A stretch of DNA of 64,000 nucleotides, taken from assembly GCA_964019165.1 (NCBI GenBank), contig OZ025283.1, forward strand, positions 2,735,501 to 2,799,500, given 5' to 3'. Shown piece after piece: positions 46,927-59,895 of this stretch. The position numbers and the translations under genes were made by a program. Below the pieces are notes generated by a model, which did no database searches, was not told the origin of the DNA, and saw only the letters and a program-made list of their open reading frames with translations. Positions within the stretch are counted from its first letter, which is position 1; each line of letters begins with the position of its first letter. This stretch comes from Mastigias papua (Eukaryota > Cnidaria > Scyphozoa > Rhizostomeae > Mastigiidae).

Positions 46927-49900
46927 TAGTGGAAGCACCACCCGGATACTTAGAGGAACATGGAGCAATTGGCTGTAGATCGCGCAAAGAAAGTAAGAAG
47001 AACAGTGAGAGGTTTGGTCACGAAATTGGTGCACAAAGGTTTGAACTACTTAAAAGAAGAACCCGATGCAATAGACCGAAGAAAGTTATGGCAATTCCTT
47101 GCGGATTTGAAAGACAAATCTACGGAACTGAAGGAAGTAGATAAAGTTGTTCTAGATGATTATTTCGACACAGATGCAGATGAGGATACATGCGACAAAG
47201 AAGCAGAAGAGGCGAATGCTATTCAAGAGAGAATTTTGTATTCCATAATATCAATTGAAGACACTTTAACAGAACGTAGCGAAGTAGAAAATTTGTCTGT
47301 TTGCGCCAAAAGTGTATGACGAGTAGGGTCGAAAGAAAGCCTTGTCTCAGTAAAATCAAGGTCGTCAGTAGGAACGGTCGCTTCATCAGACTCAAAAACG
47401 TCAAGTACAACTCGCATTTCATCAAAATCGTAGGTTGGGACGGCTGGTTCAATTGAAAATTCGGTAGACAAATGTCAACGGAGGGTACTAGTAAAACTGC
47501 CAAAAGTGGAAATGCGCAAAGTTACGGGAAAAGTCAAAGATTGGCAAGAATTTTGGGACTCTTTTCGAAGAGCAGTACATAACGATCCAGGAATAGCAAA
47601 GATCGACAAATTCAAGTAGTTGCGGAGCTATTTAGAAGAACCAGCGAGAATGGTGATCGCAGGACTCACCTTGACAGACGCAGATTACGACACAGCAGTG
47701 GAAATTCTTGAAAGTCAGTTCACAAAGCCTGCGTTGATCAAGAGAGTTCATATCAATCAGTTAATGAATCTAGCCCCGGTGTTCAATGAGAGAAATGTTG
47801 GAGGATTACGTCACCTATTGGACGATATTCAGACTCATTTCCGCGGACTCAAGGCTCTTAAGGTGGAAAAGGAGTCGTATTCATCCATCGGTGTGCCTGT
47901 GCTCATGGATAAAATTCCCGAACAGATTCAAATGAACATGATCAGATTCAGAGGGGATTACTTGAGCTTGACGGTGGATGAGATGTTGGATGCATTTGCC
48001 AAAGAGATCGAAATTAAGGAAAGTCACTTCTCAGTCTTCAAGACTCGGCAACAGAAAGAATGGGCGGGTGGAAATCACATGAAGCCAGTGCAGCAGGACC
48101 AGAAGGAAAGAATGGGAGCAGCAAGTGCTCTTTTCACGCAGCACCAACAGTCCGAAGTCACCAAGTTTCCCTATTGCTATCAGGACCACGATACTGAAGA
48201 CTGTAAGGACTGCAGTACACCTGATGAACATAGGAAAAGTCTTTTTACGTTTTCTAGGTGCTTCTTGTGCTTCAAGAAAGGACACAGGTCCTTCCAGTGT
48301 CATAGTAAGAGTAGATGTAGATATTGTAAGGCCAAGCATAGTTCTCTAATTTGCACACATAATAGCACTAATGCAGCAAAGGGAACATAGCAGCTAGGAA
48401 TGCACGCGCAGCCGTGCAATCCTGAGGCAGACTCTTCAGTCGGTAGTGCCAGTTCTTCCTCTGCCAGCTGTGGAGAGCAAGTGGCTTTGCAGACAGCCTT
48501 GGCTAGAGTGGAAGGCAAGGAAAAGAGTAGAGTGAGAGTTTTGTATGACTCTGGTAGCCAGAAAACATTCATATCTGCCAAGTTTGTCAATAAGTTAGAT
48601 TTGAAGCCACTTAGAGAGGAGATGCTTGCAATTAAAAAGTTTGGAGAAAGTGAGCCTGAGATAAAAAGAGGGAAGTGTTGAAGTAACACTTGCACCACTA
48701 AAAAAGAACGGAGATAGTGTAAAAGTAGAAGCATTTGTTGTTGATGAAATATCTACAATTCACAACATTCATGTTGAAAGAATTAAGAAGGATTATGCTC
48801 ATTTGTGTAATGTGTATTTCTCAGATGTTTGCAGGTCTGAAGACATTTTAGAGATTGATGTATTGATCAAGTTCAAATTTTCTATGGAATTTCCAGTTGG
48901 GGGAAGTGATGAGGGGGGCAGCAAGAGCCAGTTGCTGTCAAGACATTGCTTGGATGGAGCTTGTCTGGACCAGTGCCAAGTAAGAATGTATGCTTTAATT
49001 CTGATGCATTAGTTTCTCTTGTCATTGGACCCACACCTGCTGGAAGAGAGGAAATTCTGGAAGTCAATAACAATCTTAATAGGCTATGGGACCTAGAAAC
49101 TGTTGGAGTTAGAATTGATAATGATATTCATCAGAAAGTAATTGATAATATTTCTTTTGATGGACAGCGTTACTCAGTAGGCCTGCCCTGGAAAACTGGA
49201 CATGAACCAGTACCATCAAATTATGGCAATGCAATAGTGAGGCTTAAAAGTCAATTGAATAATTGAATAAGTTACACAGAACACCTGAACGTTGGAGCAG
49301 TATGAAAGCATTATCCATGACCAGTTAAAAGATGGCACCATTGAAGAAGTCCCAAGAGATTTGCAGGTAAGCAAAGTCTCATATTTGCCACACCAGCCAG
49401 TTATACGTCAGAATGCAGAGACCACCAAAGTCCGCATAGTATATGATGCATCATGTAAAGACAGGAGCACAAAGACCTCACTTAATGATTGCTTACATGT
49501 AGGGCCACCCCTTACCCCCTTGATGTTTGACATACTTATAAGATTCAGGGAGCAACCTGTTGTGTTGGTTGGTGACATAGAAAAGGCCTTCCTGAACATC
49601 AAGGTGCATGCCGAAGATAGGGATTGTTTGCACTTTTTATGGGTCAGAGACATCCATGCTAAGGACCCAGATATAGTTGTTTACAGATTTACTTGGGTAG
49701 TTTTTGGGGTAAACTCCTCCCCCTTCCTATTGAATGTGGTTATTCGTCATCATGTTAATCAGTATAAGGATGTTGACCCCCAGTTTGTTGAATGTTTGAT
49801 CAACTCCTTCTTCGTAGATGATTTAGTCACTTCTTGTAGATAGTGAAACAGCTTATTCATTGTACAAGAATGCAAAAGTTAGAATGAGCTCCGTAAGTGG

Positions 49901-50061
49901 AAGACAAATGACAGATTGTTAGCTGAGCAAATTCAGAGAAATGAAGATGAGCTTACAGTATCTGAAAGTTCTGTGGAAAAATCTAGTAACGTAGAAAACA
50001 ATAAGAACAAGGTTCTAGGATTATTGTGGGACAGCAGATGTGAAAAGCTAGAATTTAATCT

Positions 50062-50292
50062 ACAATCAATGCCAAAAGTCTTGGAACACTTACTGTATTT
50101 TTGATCTGGCTGGTGAGCGTTCCCCTCTCCCCTTGAAAACAATGTTGATTTATACAGGTTTTATACACAGTAAATAAGTCACAGTGCATTCACACAACTG
50201 TCATCTAACCCAACTGTTAATTCAACAGTGTTCTGGGGGGTAGAGGGGGGGGCGTAATCTGTTGTGCTTCACCGGAATCTCATACTTGTCAC
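50062..50292 (+). repeat. Left copy of a 230-bp direct repeat
   Basis: It matches 53251-53480 almost base for base. Its first 30 bases equal the tip of the Tc1-like element's right end, the other 200 bases are unrelated to it. Confidence 0.93.
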
Positions 50293-51691
50293 ATAAAATG
50301 CTGCGGTCAAAGGGTGTTCCAAGGACTTTTGGCAGTGATTGTCTGAGACAGATACTGCCCATGCAATAGTATGACAATAAAATATATATGTATCATAGGG
50401 TTTTCCATGGTCCTGATTTCAATGGAAATATTTCCAAATCGATATCTCTATTGGTTATGGCAGGAGCCATGGTGGGGTACGTGAAAAGGTAGCATTTTCA
50501 CTGTGAGAGAAAAACTATAAATGTTGTAACAGAACATCACGTTCTATGTCAAATTTTCTGGTATGGATTGAAGAGTAGGTTGTATGCTATAAAAACAGAA
50601 CACTGCTACTGGAATGCCATTCAGTGCACTTCGCTGCACCAAAAACAAACTACAACAAAGACGTCGAATCTTCGAGCGACACACCACTTTTTGCCCCTGC
50701 AGAAGCACCTATCTCTTTCGTAAAAGCCTCTGTTATACACGATTGTGACATTGAAACGATGCAGGTACAATGGGGCTTCTTCTATTTCAAATAGTAGTTC
50801 CAGCAACAGGAGCAGAAAATGCCTCCCCATGCGGTCATTGTTTCACAAAGATGTTGTTGCAATAGTGGGCATAGGCACGTCACTTTTGTAAACACTATTG
50901 TTCCTCCGTAGCGTTGACAAGCTACGGTGTCATTGTAATGGTAGCGAAAGTGCAATTTGGCCACGGTTTACCATTTCTATTTTCCCTTCTATCCTTTACT
51001 GGTAGTAGGTACCCAAGAACAGACAATGCTAAAAGTGGTACATCGATATGTACCTTCATGAGATGACGCGAAAATACATGTCTATTACTCGTACCTTAGT
51101 GAAATCTGGGAAATAGCCACGGTTTACCATTTTACGCAGATAAACATGAATAGGATCAAAGTCAGATTTCAAAAAATGGTGAACCGTGCAGTTTTTCTCG
51201 TTGTTCTCAGAAAATCTAGAGCAGATTTATTCACAAATATAGACAGCTGTAGTTTGTGTTCATGTACCACTTTTTGCGAACTTGCAGCAATATCGAAGAA
51301 TTCATTCGTATTTTATAAGGAAAACTAGAATGGTAAACCGTGATGGTAAACCGTTGGAATATACCATTGGAGACGGAATCCAAGTCAATGCGACTTTGGG
51401 CTGACTTGAGTTTAATGCTTTATAGGTATAGGGCCGCAGTTTTTTTAAGCAAAAGTGTGGCAATGGGTCGTTTAAGGCCATATTGGAGGAAAATTTTTCA
51501 CTTATCTACATAATTCCATCGTCTCCTTATACAAGTCAAAGGGCGACTGGTATTCATTGAGGACACCTTGTTGAGGACACCTTGGGAGACCATAGACAAG
51601 GGAAAATTCGCTGTAATACTGCATACTTCATATGGTTTAAATACTAATGAACAAGCTGTAAGATATAATATTGCAAGTAATTTGAATGAAT

Positions 51692-52701
51692 TCAGTATTT
51701 AGTTCTATATCCACCAGACTTTACAAGTCTCTGTAGACGAAGGGTCATTGTCTCTACAGTGCGGTCAATAACAGATGCATCATACTGGAGAAGTGTACTC
51801 AAGACCCTTTGTTTAAATGATTCAAAGTCCTCCCTGATAATTTTTCGCTTCAATGCATCCTCCCTAAGACTACGCTTACTATTATGAAAAATATTTTCTA
51901 TGGGATTTAGGTCTGGTGATCTAGCTGGTATTTCTACAAGTTCAGCACCAATTTTTTGCAAGGCATCTTTCGCTACCATACTTCTTTGGCTTGGGTCGTT
52001 ATCCATAACAAGCAGTAAGGTCTCCTTGCGTTTTAGCACTGCACAATCCATTAAGACCTTTTGTAGAGTTCCTTGCACAAATTTGGCAAACCAAGGTCCG
52101 TTCATCTTCTCATATTCGTCAGCAAGAACCACTCCTGGTGAATGTGAGATGCCTACCAAAAGATGCAACGAACCTCCCCCTGGTAAATTTTTTGATCCTT
52201 TGCTCGTATATTTCAGCCCTTCATTGCTTTTCCTCCAGACTTTTCCACCAGCACATAACGCATCTTCATATGGCTTTTGATTGTGCCTAAAAGAGACACC
52301 ATCCAAATACAGAACAATCTCGTCTGTCCAAAAGTGTGTGTTATAGTCTTTCAGAGCTGTTTTTGCATACCGCACTCTGCGTTGCCTGTCATCTGATGAA
52401 AGTATACCTTTTCTTCTGGATCTCAGAAAATGATACCCAGCATCATTTAATGTACGTATAAGAGTTCTGTAGCTGTGCTTGTGATTTCACACTCTTTTGC
52501 GACGTCAACGATTCTGACGTTCGGATTCTCATCTCTCGTTTTGTGGAAAGTTCGAATAAATCTGCCCTTGACTTTCTTCGTCATCAATGTTGGTCGACCC
52601 GTTCTCTTCTTCGTACTTTGGCTAGAAAAGCCCTCCCGACATATCCTCACAGCACTTGATGGTGAGATACTACAGCGTCGAGCAATCTCCCTGTATGACA
52701 A
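51692..52701 (-). pseudogene. Tc1-like transposase (DD34E), broken once
   Basis: The N-terminal part (52447-52701) has a paired-type helix-turn-helix (L-S-Y-R-E-I-A-R-R-C-S) and the G-R-P-T box. After a frameshift between 52376 and 52446 the catalytic part follows with D in Y-L-D-G-V-S-F, D in V-M-D-N-D-P-S-Q and E in D-L-N-P-I-E-N. Between the last two acids there are 34 residues, the spacing of Tc1 rather than mariner (DD34D). The second frame of 227 codons is open to its stop. A single frameshift appears to be the main lesion, so the element was probably active after or around the time the BEL copy inserted. Confidence 0.88.
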
Positions 52702-52719
52702 GGAGGACTCTCGTCAAAG

Positions 52720-53160
52720 GTAGCAGATATACGCTCTGGCTTTGGCACTAGTTCTTACGTGAAATACCATTTTGTCTCAGTTATTCTGATGCGTGGCGTA
52801 GATGAGTATTAGATATATGACACTTTTCCTTAGATTCCCCTTTTTACCACTTAGACTTTTCCATTCGCCATATTGCACGGACAGGAAATTAGTGGGTTTG
52901 AATAGAAACTGTATGCCATATGAGTAAAATTTGTCATGTATTGAAGAGTTTCCTGCTGCCAGTATGTGTTTACTACGTATTAATCACTTGTTTTTATTGC
53001 ACGAGTGTTCGATACTGACAAGAATGGGGACAAAGAAAGACATTTGTGACTAAGAGACAACTGCGACTATAAGAATAATACACCTAAATTAGCAACTCAT
53101 GAGGTAGAACTCTATGAACCCCTTTACTTCTACACCTTCCCCCCAATATATGTAATTTTA
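52720..53160. other. No gene seen
   Basis: Non-coding DNA between the Tc1-like transposase start and the element's right terminal repeat. Confidence 0.5.
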
Positions 53161-53250
53161 GATGGCACCATTGAACTCAGCACTATGGAAAACCCCTATC
53201 CCCCACCAACTATTTCCTGTACTCCTCAATGTTTTACAGATTTTCCTCAG

Positions 53251-53480
53251 ACAATCAATGCCAAAAGTCTTGGAACACTTACTGTATTTTTTGATCTGGC
53301 TGGTGAGCGTTCCCCTCTCCCCTTGAAAACAATGTTGATTTATACAGGTTTTATACACAGTAAATAAGTCAAATTGCCTTCACACAACTGTCAGCTAACC
53401 CAACCGTTAAGTCAACATTGTTCTGGGGGGTAGGGGGGGGCGTAATCTGTTGTGCTTCACCGGAATCTCATACTTGTCAC
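53251..53480 (+). repeat. Right copy of the 230-bp direct repeat
   Basis: Near-identical to 50062-50292. BEL coding sequence resumes directly after it. Confidence 0.93.
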
Positions 53481-55890
53481 TGATAAGCTCTTTATCTGTA
53501 CCACCGAGAGTGCTTTTCCGGGAATTGTGCCTTAGTAAGCTAGATTGGGATAGCCCTTTAAACCCTGAGCAGTGTATAGGTGAATTAAAGAAAGCTAAAG
53601 TTGTTGAAGCTCCTAGGTGCATTCTTCCAAAGGTAAGTGACCAAATTGTCAGGGTAAGCCTTCATGGTTTTTGGGATGCAAGCAAGAAGGCCTATTGTGC
53701 AGCAGTTTACCTGGTAATTGAGACAACAGAGAGTATCCACAGTAGGTTATTATGTTCAAAAACTAGAATTGCTCCCTGGAAAGCACTGTCCATTCCAGGA
53801 CTAGAGTTAATGGCAGCAAAAATTTTGATAAATTTAATTGAAATTGTTTTGAATGCCCTAAGTAAGCAAACTGTAGTTGATGAAGTCAAGTATTGGCCGA
53901 TAGCATGACAGTATTGTATTGGCTACACAATAGAGGTGACTGGAAGACATTTGTGCACCATAGAGTTGAAGAAATATTGAAGTTAAGTACAAAAAGCCAG
54001 TGGGGCCATGTATCTGGAAATGAGAACCCAGCTGATCTAGGGTCCAGGGGGGTTCCAGTTAGTGAGTTGAAAGACAGTAAACTTTGGTGGGAAGGCCCTA
54101 AATGGCTGTCAGGTGATAGGGAAGGTTGGCCTACAACTTTCCAGGTAAAGGAGTCAGCTGAAGTGAGTGAGGAAAGAAAGAAAACAGCAATTGCAATGAC
54201 TGTCATAGAAGAATTAGCAGGCCTAAGTCAGGTAGTTGATATCAACAGATTCAGCAAGTTAGGTAAACTCTTGAGGGTAACAGCATACGTAAAAAGATAT
54301 ATTAGGAATTTGAAAGAGAAGGTGAATGGTAAAAAAGTAAACAGGGATAGATTGGGAGTTGAAGAGATAGAGAATGCTGAAATAGAGTGGATTAAAGCAA
54401 CACAAAAGACCTTAAAGAGCCATCCAGATTATAAGAAATATAAGGAGCGACTATGTGTGATAGAGCAGAATGGGATTTTAGTGTGTCAAGGAAGGCTGGA
54501 ATATTCAGAATTAGACCCCAGTGCAAAGAACCCTGTATTATTGCCCAAAAACCACAGATTTACGGACTTGGTTGTGATTGATAGCCATGAGAAAATACAT
54601 CACTGCAAAGTAAATGCAACCCTTGCAGAGCTTAGATCTAGGTATTGGGTGACAAAAGGGAGGCAATTTGTCACAGAAGTAAGTAGAAAGTGCTTCATAT
54701 GTAGGAAATTAGAAGGGAAGCCATACAGTCTACCAAAGATTGCACCCTTGCCAGAATTCAGAGTTAAGGAAGCCCCACCCTGTAGTAGAATAGGTGTGGA
54801 TTTTGCTGGACCATTGTATTGCAAAGGTGAGAAGAAATCTAACAAGACAGCTTACATAGCTTTATTTTCGTGCTGTGTAACGAGAGCAATCCACCTCGAA
54901 GTAACTGAAGATTTAAGTGCTTGCTCATTTTTGAATGCCTTTAAGCGGTTTTGTTCTAGGAGGGGCACCCCTAACTTAATAGTGTCAGATAATGCGAAAA
55001 CATTCAAGAGTACAGACAAGCTGTTGAAGTCACTCTTTTTGGACCAAGGCGTTTCAGATTGTATGGAGAATCACAGAATAAAATGGCAATTTAATTTACC
55101 ATGATGCCCATGGGTGGGTGGAATATTTGAACGCATGGTAAGAAGTGGTAAGGGGTGTTCAAGGAAGGTGTTGAGAAATGCTATACTTAGCTTTGATGAC
55201 TTACACACACTATTGACAGAGATTGAGTGCACCTTAAATTCAAGACCATTGACCTACCACTATGAGGATGGGGAAGTTCTCACACCATCTCATCTCATTT
55301 ATGGTAGGAGGTTTTCACCATTTTCAGAATCATGTTCGTCAGATTTAGATAAGGTCATAACTGCAGACAAATTAACCAAGTGAGTCTTATTTTTGAGAAG
55401 GACATTGATTCACTTTTGGAAGCGATGGAAAACAGAGTACTTAGTAAATTTACAAGAACAGCACAGAATGAAAGAATTTCCCTCCAATGTAGTTGCCAAA
55501 GGGTATATCGTGCTTGTAGAAGATGACAACACCATAAGGATTCAATGGAAGATGGGAATGGTGGAGCGGTTAATCACTGGAAAGGATGGTCAGGTAAGAG
55601 GGCTGGAAGTCCGTACCATTAGTGAAGGTAAGACACATTGTTTGAGTAGGCCTATCCAAAAGATTTATCCTCTTGAAATTCCAGGTGTCAGTGTAGAAAA
55701 AGAGCATTGTCAGAGATCGGAGATCAAAAGTAAGAAGTAGAAGCGAAATGTGAAAGGAAAGTGGATGAGAAGAATGAGGAACCTGAGAGAACAGGCGGAG
55801 GAAGCACTCGGCCACCATGTGACGCAGCAGGACTTGTGCACTGCAAAACGAAGCTCATGCTTGATCACGCGTGATCAAGGAGGGGGGTTG

Positions 55891-56287
55891 TGTGTGGAAA
55901 CCTTCCCCCTGTGCGGCAAGCTTTGGGAATTTGCGCTGGCTGCCACGCTACTGGGGTGGGACCGGCGTGGTGCTGTTTAGCACTTACTAATACTTAGCAA
56001 TTGATTAACCATTAATTTATAGCTTTAGTTTATGTACAATCCAATTTTTATCTCAGTTAGCTAGTGTTAGTTAGTTTCTGATTGGTCGGTTAGTGACACT
56101 GGGTGTAGACAAACTTTAGGCTTATAGATGTGAAGCATGTTTGATTTGGGGAGTTTTTGCGATAGATGGCAAAGAGAGAACATGTATACATTGATTATTC
56201 ATAAATGATTGTGTTGAAATAAAACAAATTCGTGTGTTCATTGCTCAGTTTCCTACAACCAGATAGAGAATTGTTGGTTCTCTAACA
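55891..56287 (+). repeat. BEL 3' LTR with preceding polypurine tract
   Basis: It starts TGTGTGGAAACC and ends TTCTCTAACA. The purine-rich AAGGAGGGGGG tract just before it (about 55878-55888) is the likely plus-strand primer. Confidence 0.93.
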
Positions 56288-56854
56288 ATATCCACCATCA
56301 TATCAATGTGTTTAGCAGCTACTGCAGATAATGCCTTTATGTCTTTGAAAGGGTCCCATGATAGAGTACCTAGTGATTTCCACTATTTACAAGATATTTC
56401 AAAGTATAGCGTTTTCTGTAGGTTTGTTGGTATGCAGCGGCTTATAAGTGACAACAATTGATATTTCCGCATTAAGGTGTACACATACTTTACGTGAAAA
56501 TGGTGCTGACCAAGCTTCATCCCCGAATGTAGCCGTTAATAAAGCACGCTCTAAAGACAATTCTTGTAGTACGGCCCCCTTCTGCTCGAAGTATGAGGAT
56601 CATCCTTTAGGAAGCACAGAAACATGCACCCAAGGTAACACATGTGTAGGAAATGTTTCAAACATACTGTTTTCCTTTCTACATAACCTGGATGACAGTG
56701 AAATTCTCTCCTTATGAAACAGTTTTATTGAAGAATGTAGTCTAAAACCTTGTGTCCTCCATGGAAGCATTTCTAGTCCTTATATATAATAAATCGCTAT
56801 ATCCAACAGATGCATATGAACCCATCCAGAACCTTTGATTACGGGGGCTTTTGA

Positions 56855-59800
56855 ATATCACCATGCAAACAACAACATGCCGACTTTAAGTACAGTGATG
56901 CTAGGCACCACTACCACTGTCCTATATGCAATAAGAGTGTGTTGCAGAAAACTTTTTTTGAGCAGCACATGACAGTGCATAGTTCTAAGAGAAACTTGAA
57001 AATGCCATGTTCAGTTGACAAGAATACAAAAGATGGCATGATTACTAAAGATAACAAGACACCTAAAGGTAGTAATGGTAGGATAGTTCATGATAAAATA
57101 CAGGGTAAAGCAACTACTGGCATAGAGATGGATGAGGAATTGAGTGAAAAAGATTCATTTACGAAGGAAGTGAAAGATGATGAGCACATGACTGTTGCTG
57201 ATTTGAGTGATAAGTTAATAATGAATCAGAATTTAGCGTTATTAAGCGTTAATTATTAAAATTAAGCATTCTGCTAAGCTGAATGGCTCGTGTAGTAAAT
57301 GTGGTAAGATAATGTCAAGGAAAATTTAAAACGCCATTCTGTATATGCACACAACAGTATGATAACAACGGCTGTATGTTGTGATCTAGAGTGCGGTTTA
57401 TACATGGTGCGCAGAAATCCTAAAGGTACCATTGGGTATCCTGTGCACGTGCAAAAAGGTCTCCATTCCAGCGACAAAACAACTGTAGACTGTGGGGAGG
57501 CTAAGTGCAAACTAGAGATGCAGCTTGCAGGTAGAGCTAAATTGACTGGTTGTGAGTGTAGATATTTGCTTCAGATCAACAATGCTAGTTACCCAGAAAT
57601 TGTTAGTCTATATGACAATAAAATTAATGAACTGGGATAAGATAATCGGTTTAGACTTCTAAAAAATGAAACAATCTCTAAATGTATCGTGCTAAATCAG
57701 GAAGCCGTTTGAGAGCATACTCCAACTGTTGTGCAGTGGCAGGATGAACATTGTATTCATATGTCAGTGTATGACTCATCTGTTCAAAGTAGGCCTGTAA
57801 AAATGAGATGCATCGCTACATTCCACATTCAAAATGGGCAGCTAGATTGTCAATGTGGTCAAAGCAAATATTTCTGTATTCACCAGGTGATGGCAGTATG
57901 GTTTCTAAACGAAACAAATCAGCTGCAATCCTCAATTACTGAGGTTATTGAAAACGCGGAGCAATATGCTTCCTCATCGGATGATGTAGATAGTTCTAAC
58001 TTGCCTGAAAATCCTGCAGTTTTCGGCAACTTCCTTTATCCTCCGCAAGAGATTAATGCTATAACTAGCATGTGCACTTATCTTACAAATGACAAACAGG
58101 TACCTATCTACATTCCCCAAGATGTAATCTCCACATCTAATGAGAGTATCCCAAAAGCATTTTTATCTGCAGAAAGCCTTTGCCACCAGTGCAACATACA
58201 ACTGAAAGGTCCATTACTTTTTTCCAAAAATGTTAAGATTTTGACAAAGAATGGACTATTGCACGGCTATGCAACTTTCATTAAAATATGCCCTGATTGC
58301 AAGATGTGCTATAGGTATCAAGAGTATACAGATGAAATGCACAATTTTGACGATAGGTTCTTTCTGTCACTGGACATGTGCATTTTTATAAGAGAAAATG
58401 TCAAACAACATGTTGCTGTCAGAACTGTTTGCAAAATACTAGAGCAATATCTTCATATAAAGCTCAAGCAACAAACTGTCCTTAACGCATACATGCATTT
58501 TGCCACGCTATGTGCACACAAGTACGACTTTATTTGTTTGGTATGTGGTTTCCACCCACCTGTTCTACTAGCAGATCAAAATAGGAAAGTAGTGTTCAAG
58601 TGCCGCAACGTAGACAATCAAGTAGCTGACTGTGACAATAGTATTGCTGACTATGTCAACTGCGAGGAGGTCTGGAATACAGTTGAAATGAATATAGTAA
58701 TGAAAGGATTTACAAGTAGTACACCATCAGATTTGCAGGTGAAACCTTCAATTCTAAACTGGTCGCCATATATGGGTAGATTTACAAGGTCTAATACTCT
58801 TATGGTGAATACTGAACATAGGAAAAGTAGTAAGCAAAGTGGGGAAATTGAAGCTGACTGTAGAGAGCTATCTGAAGACCATTTAATAGAATTCATGCAC
58901 AAAGAGAAAGCTGTTGAAATAAGACAAATAGCTAGGAAAGCAGGCGTCAGTGATAAAGGTTCAAAACTAGACATAATAAATAGAGTTCAAAGAGCGCTTC
59001 ATGGCGATAAAGCAAAGTTTAATAAAATATTTAAGAAACTTTGGGGGTGTTCAGGAGGTTGGCTGACTATAACCTGTCCACACGGGATTATTTATGGGGT
59101 AAACTTTTTATTACGATTGGAGAGTCCAATAGACTACATTGATATGCTTAGAAGTATGCAGCACAGGTCAAATGTGTTTGTGTGTGATATGGCACATATG
59201 GTCGCTGTCCAGAGCAACAGGTATAAAGAAGATTTCTTCTCCCCATTTATAGGACGTGTTGTAGAGAACACTGCTGAAAATATTGAGAAGGCTATGTCTG
59301 GCGATCTAACTGTATCTTTTCCATTCCTGGAAGATAGCACACCAGCCAAACAGCACCTGATTGACTCAGATTGGCACCCTGTAACTGTTAGTAATGTCTG
59401 ACTTGCCCTTTTCAATGGTTTCCATCAAGGCAACATGAACTGTAATGTGGAGTCCCTACATAGGATAGGTTGCGTAAAAGAGCTCAAAGGCCTCTTGAAC
59501 AGCCAAACTGCAGAGCAGCTGCACCATTCTTGTAACAAAGATAAGCATTTTTTAAACCACTTGACGGCACTTAACCATATATTTATGTTCCGTTCCATGA
59601 TTGAGCTATGTAACAAAATTAAAAATTGTAAACTACACAAGACACTTAACATGCAAGCATCTGCATCTGTCGTGTAGGATCAATATGGAAAAGGCTATCT
59701 GTCAACTCATCATGATCAGGGCATTGAGAGTGGGCCCGATATTGAAGTGAGTAAATGCGCAAACACAGAGAAATCTGATTCGAATTCGAGTGCTATGCTA

Positions 59801-59895
59801 TTTAGTGATATGGAAGTGGAATACACCAATAATTCAATCTCCCCTCTGAATTATGACTCCCTAGCTGAGCACCCAGAAGCTAGTCCTGTCAAAAA
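56855..59895 (+). pseudogene. KDZ/Zisupton-type transposase, broken
   Basis: One frame runs from about 56855 to 59895 with stops at 57257-57259, 57638-57640, 57710-57712, 59399-59401 and 59675-59677, plus a local double frame change at 57255-57330. In order: a C2H2 finger (Y-H-C-P-I-C-N-K-S, then H-M-T-V-H), a C-x2-C pair at 57291, a cysteine-rich stretch, a SWIM finger (C-Q-C-G-Q-S-K-Y-F-C-I-H at 57849-57884), further C-x2-C pairs, and the core with S-D-L-Q-V-K-P-S, N-W-S-P-Y-M, C-P-H-G-I-I-Y-G, L-E-S-P-I-D-Y and D-M-A-H-M-V-A. I know this order from the fish and invertebrate proteins often labelled HMG domain-containing protein 3-like, which belong to the KDZ/Zisupton transposases. The ORF runs on into a Ulp1-like domain after a frameshift at an A6 run near 59895. 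Confidence 0.8.

Larger units (their letters stand above)
50311..53283 (-). mobile_element. Tc1-like DNA transposon inside BEL
   Basis: Inverted end sequences GTGTTCCAAGGACTTTTGGC (about 50316) and its counterpart GCCAAAAGTCTTGGAACAC (ending about 53279) extend imperfectly for some 110-130 bp. A Tc1-like transposase lies on minus. The right copy of a 230-bp direct repeat overlaps the right tip. No clear TA duplication could be identified. Several scattered ATGGTAAACCGT units (50962, 51117, 51175, 51330, 51342) may be a second small repeat inside. Confidence 0.7.
46960..55740 (+). pseudogene. BEL/Pao gag-pol polyprotein gene, broken
   Basis: From ATG 46960 one frame carries gag to about 48390 with stops at 47317-47319, 47431-47433 and 47617-47619, then zinc knuckles (C-F-L-C-F-K-K-G-H, then C-R-Y-C-K-A-K-H) and, after TAG 48388-48390, an aspartic protease of the DUF1758 kind (L-Y-D-S-G-S-Q). 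After frameshifts near 48675 and 48950 the RT follows (R-I-V-Y-D-A-S, V-G-D-I-E-K-A-F-L, active site F-V-D-D-L). It breaks at about 50062, where foreign DNA enters, and resumes at 53481 (V-L-F-R-E-L-C-L-S-K-L-D-W-D). RNase H, a zinc-binding region and an integrase (I-G-V-D-F-A-G-P, V-S-D-N-A-K-T-F, G-G-I-F-E-R) follow to 55740 with stops at 55102-55104 and 55381-55383. Confidence 0.92.
46531..56287 (+). mobile_element. BEL/Pao LTR retrotransposon inserted in the Ulp1-like gene
   Basis: Two LTRs of about 397 bp flank a gag-pol region with the order gag, zinc knuckles, protease, RT, RNase H, integrase, typical of BEL/Pao. Target sites are GTATC (46526-46530) and ATATC (56288-56292), a 5-bp duplication with one mismatch. 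The LTRs differ by roughly 20 positions by eye, so the insertion is not young. A Tc1-like element and direct repeats disrupt its RT/RNase H border. Confidence 0.95.
45704..56455 (+). pseudogene. Ulp1-like cysteine protease gene of the KDZ element, split by BEL
   Basis: Left part 45704-46530 and right part 56293-56455 belong together; the BEL element and one target copy lie between, and the frame agrees across the empty site. The protein (about 330 residues) shows A-S-H-W-I-S-D-F near residue 110, a histidine region G-C-H-F-S-M-G (His codon 46280-46282), an acid in Y-G-D-S-Q-G (46328-46330), a glutamine in L-Q-T-C (46502-46504), and then N-G-S-G-V, where related proteases have cysteine (46520-46522 is TCT, serine). 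This order is that of Ulp1/SENP (C48) SUMO-protease-like domains, which are known in Zisupton-type transposons. A stop at 56453-56455 ends it. The upstream exons could add a longer N-terminus. Confidence 0.65.

Noticed and set aside
50900..51360. CRISPR-like array of ATGGTAAACCGT repeats
   Set aside because: The units are short, irregularly spaced and in both orientations, in animal DNA; better seen as part of a transposon or as chance repeats.
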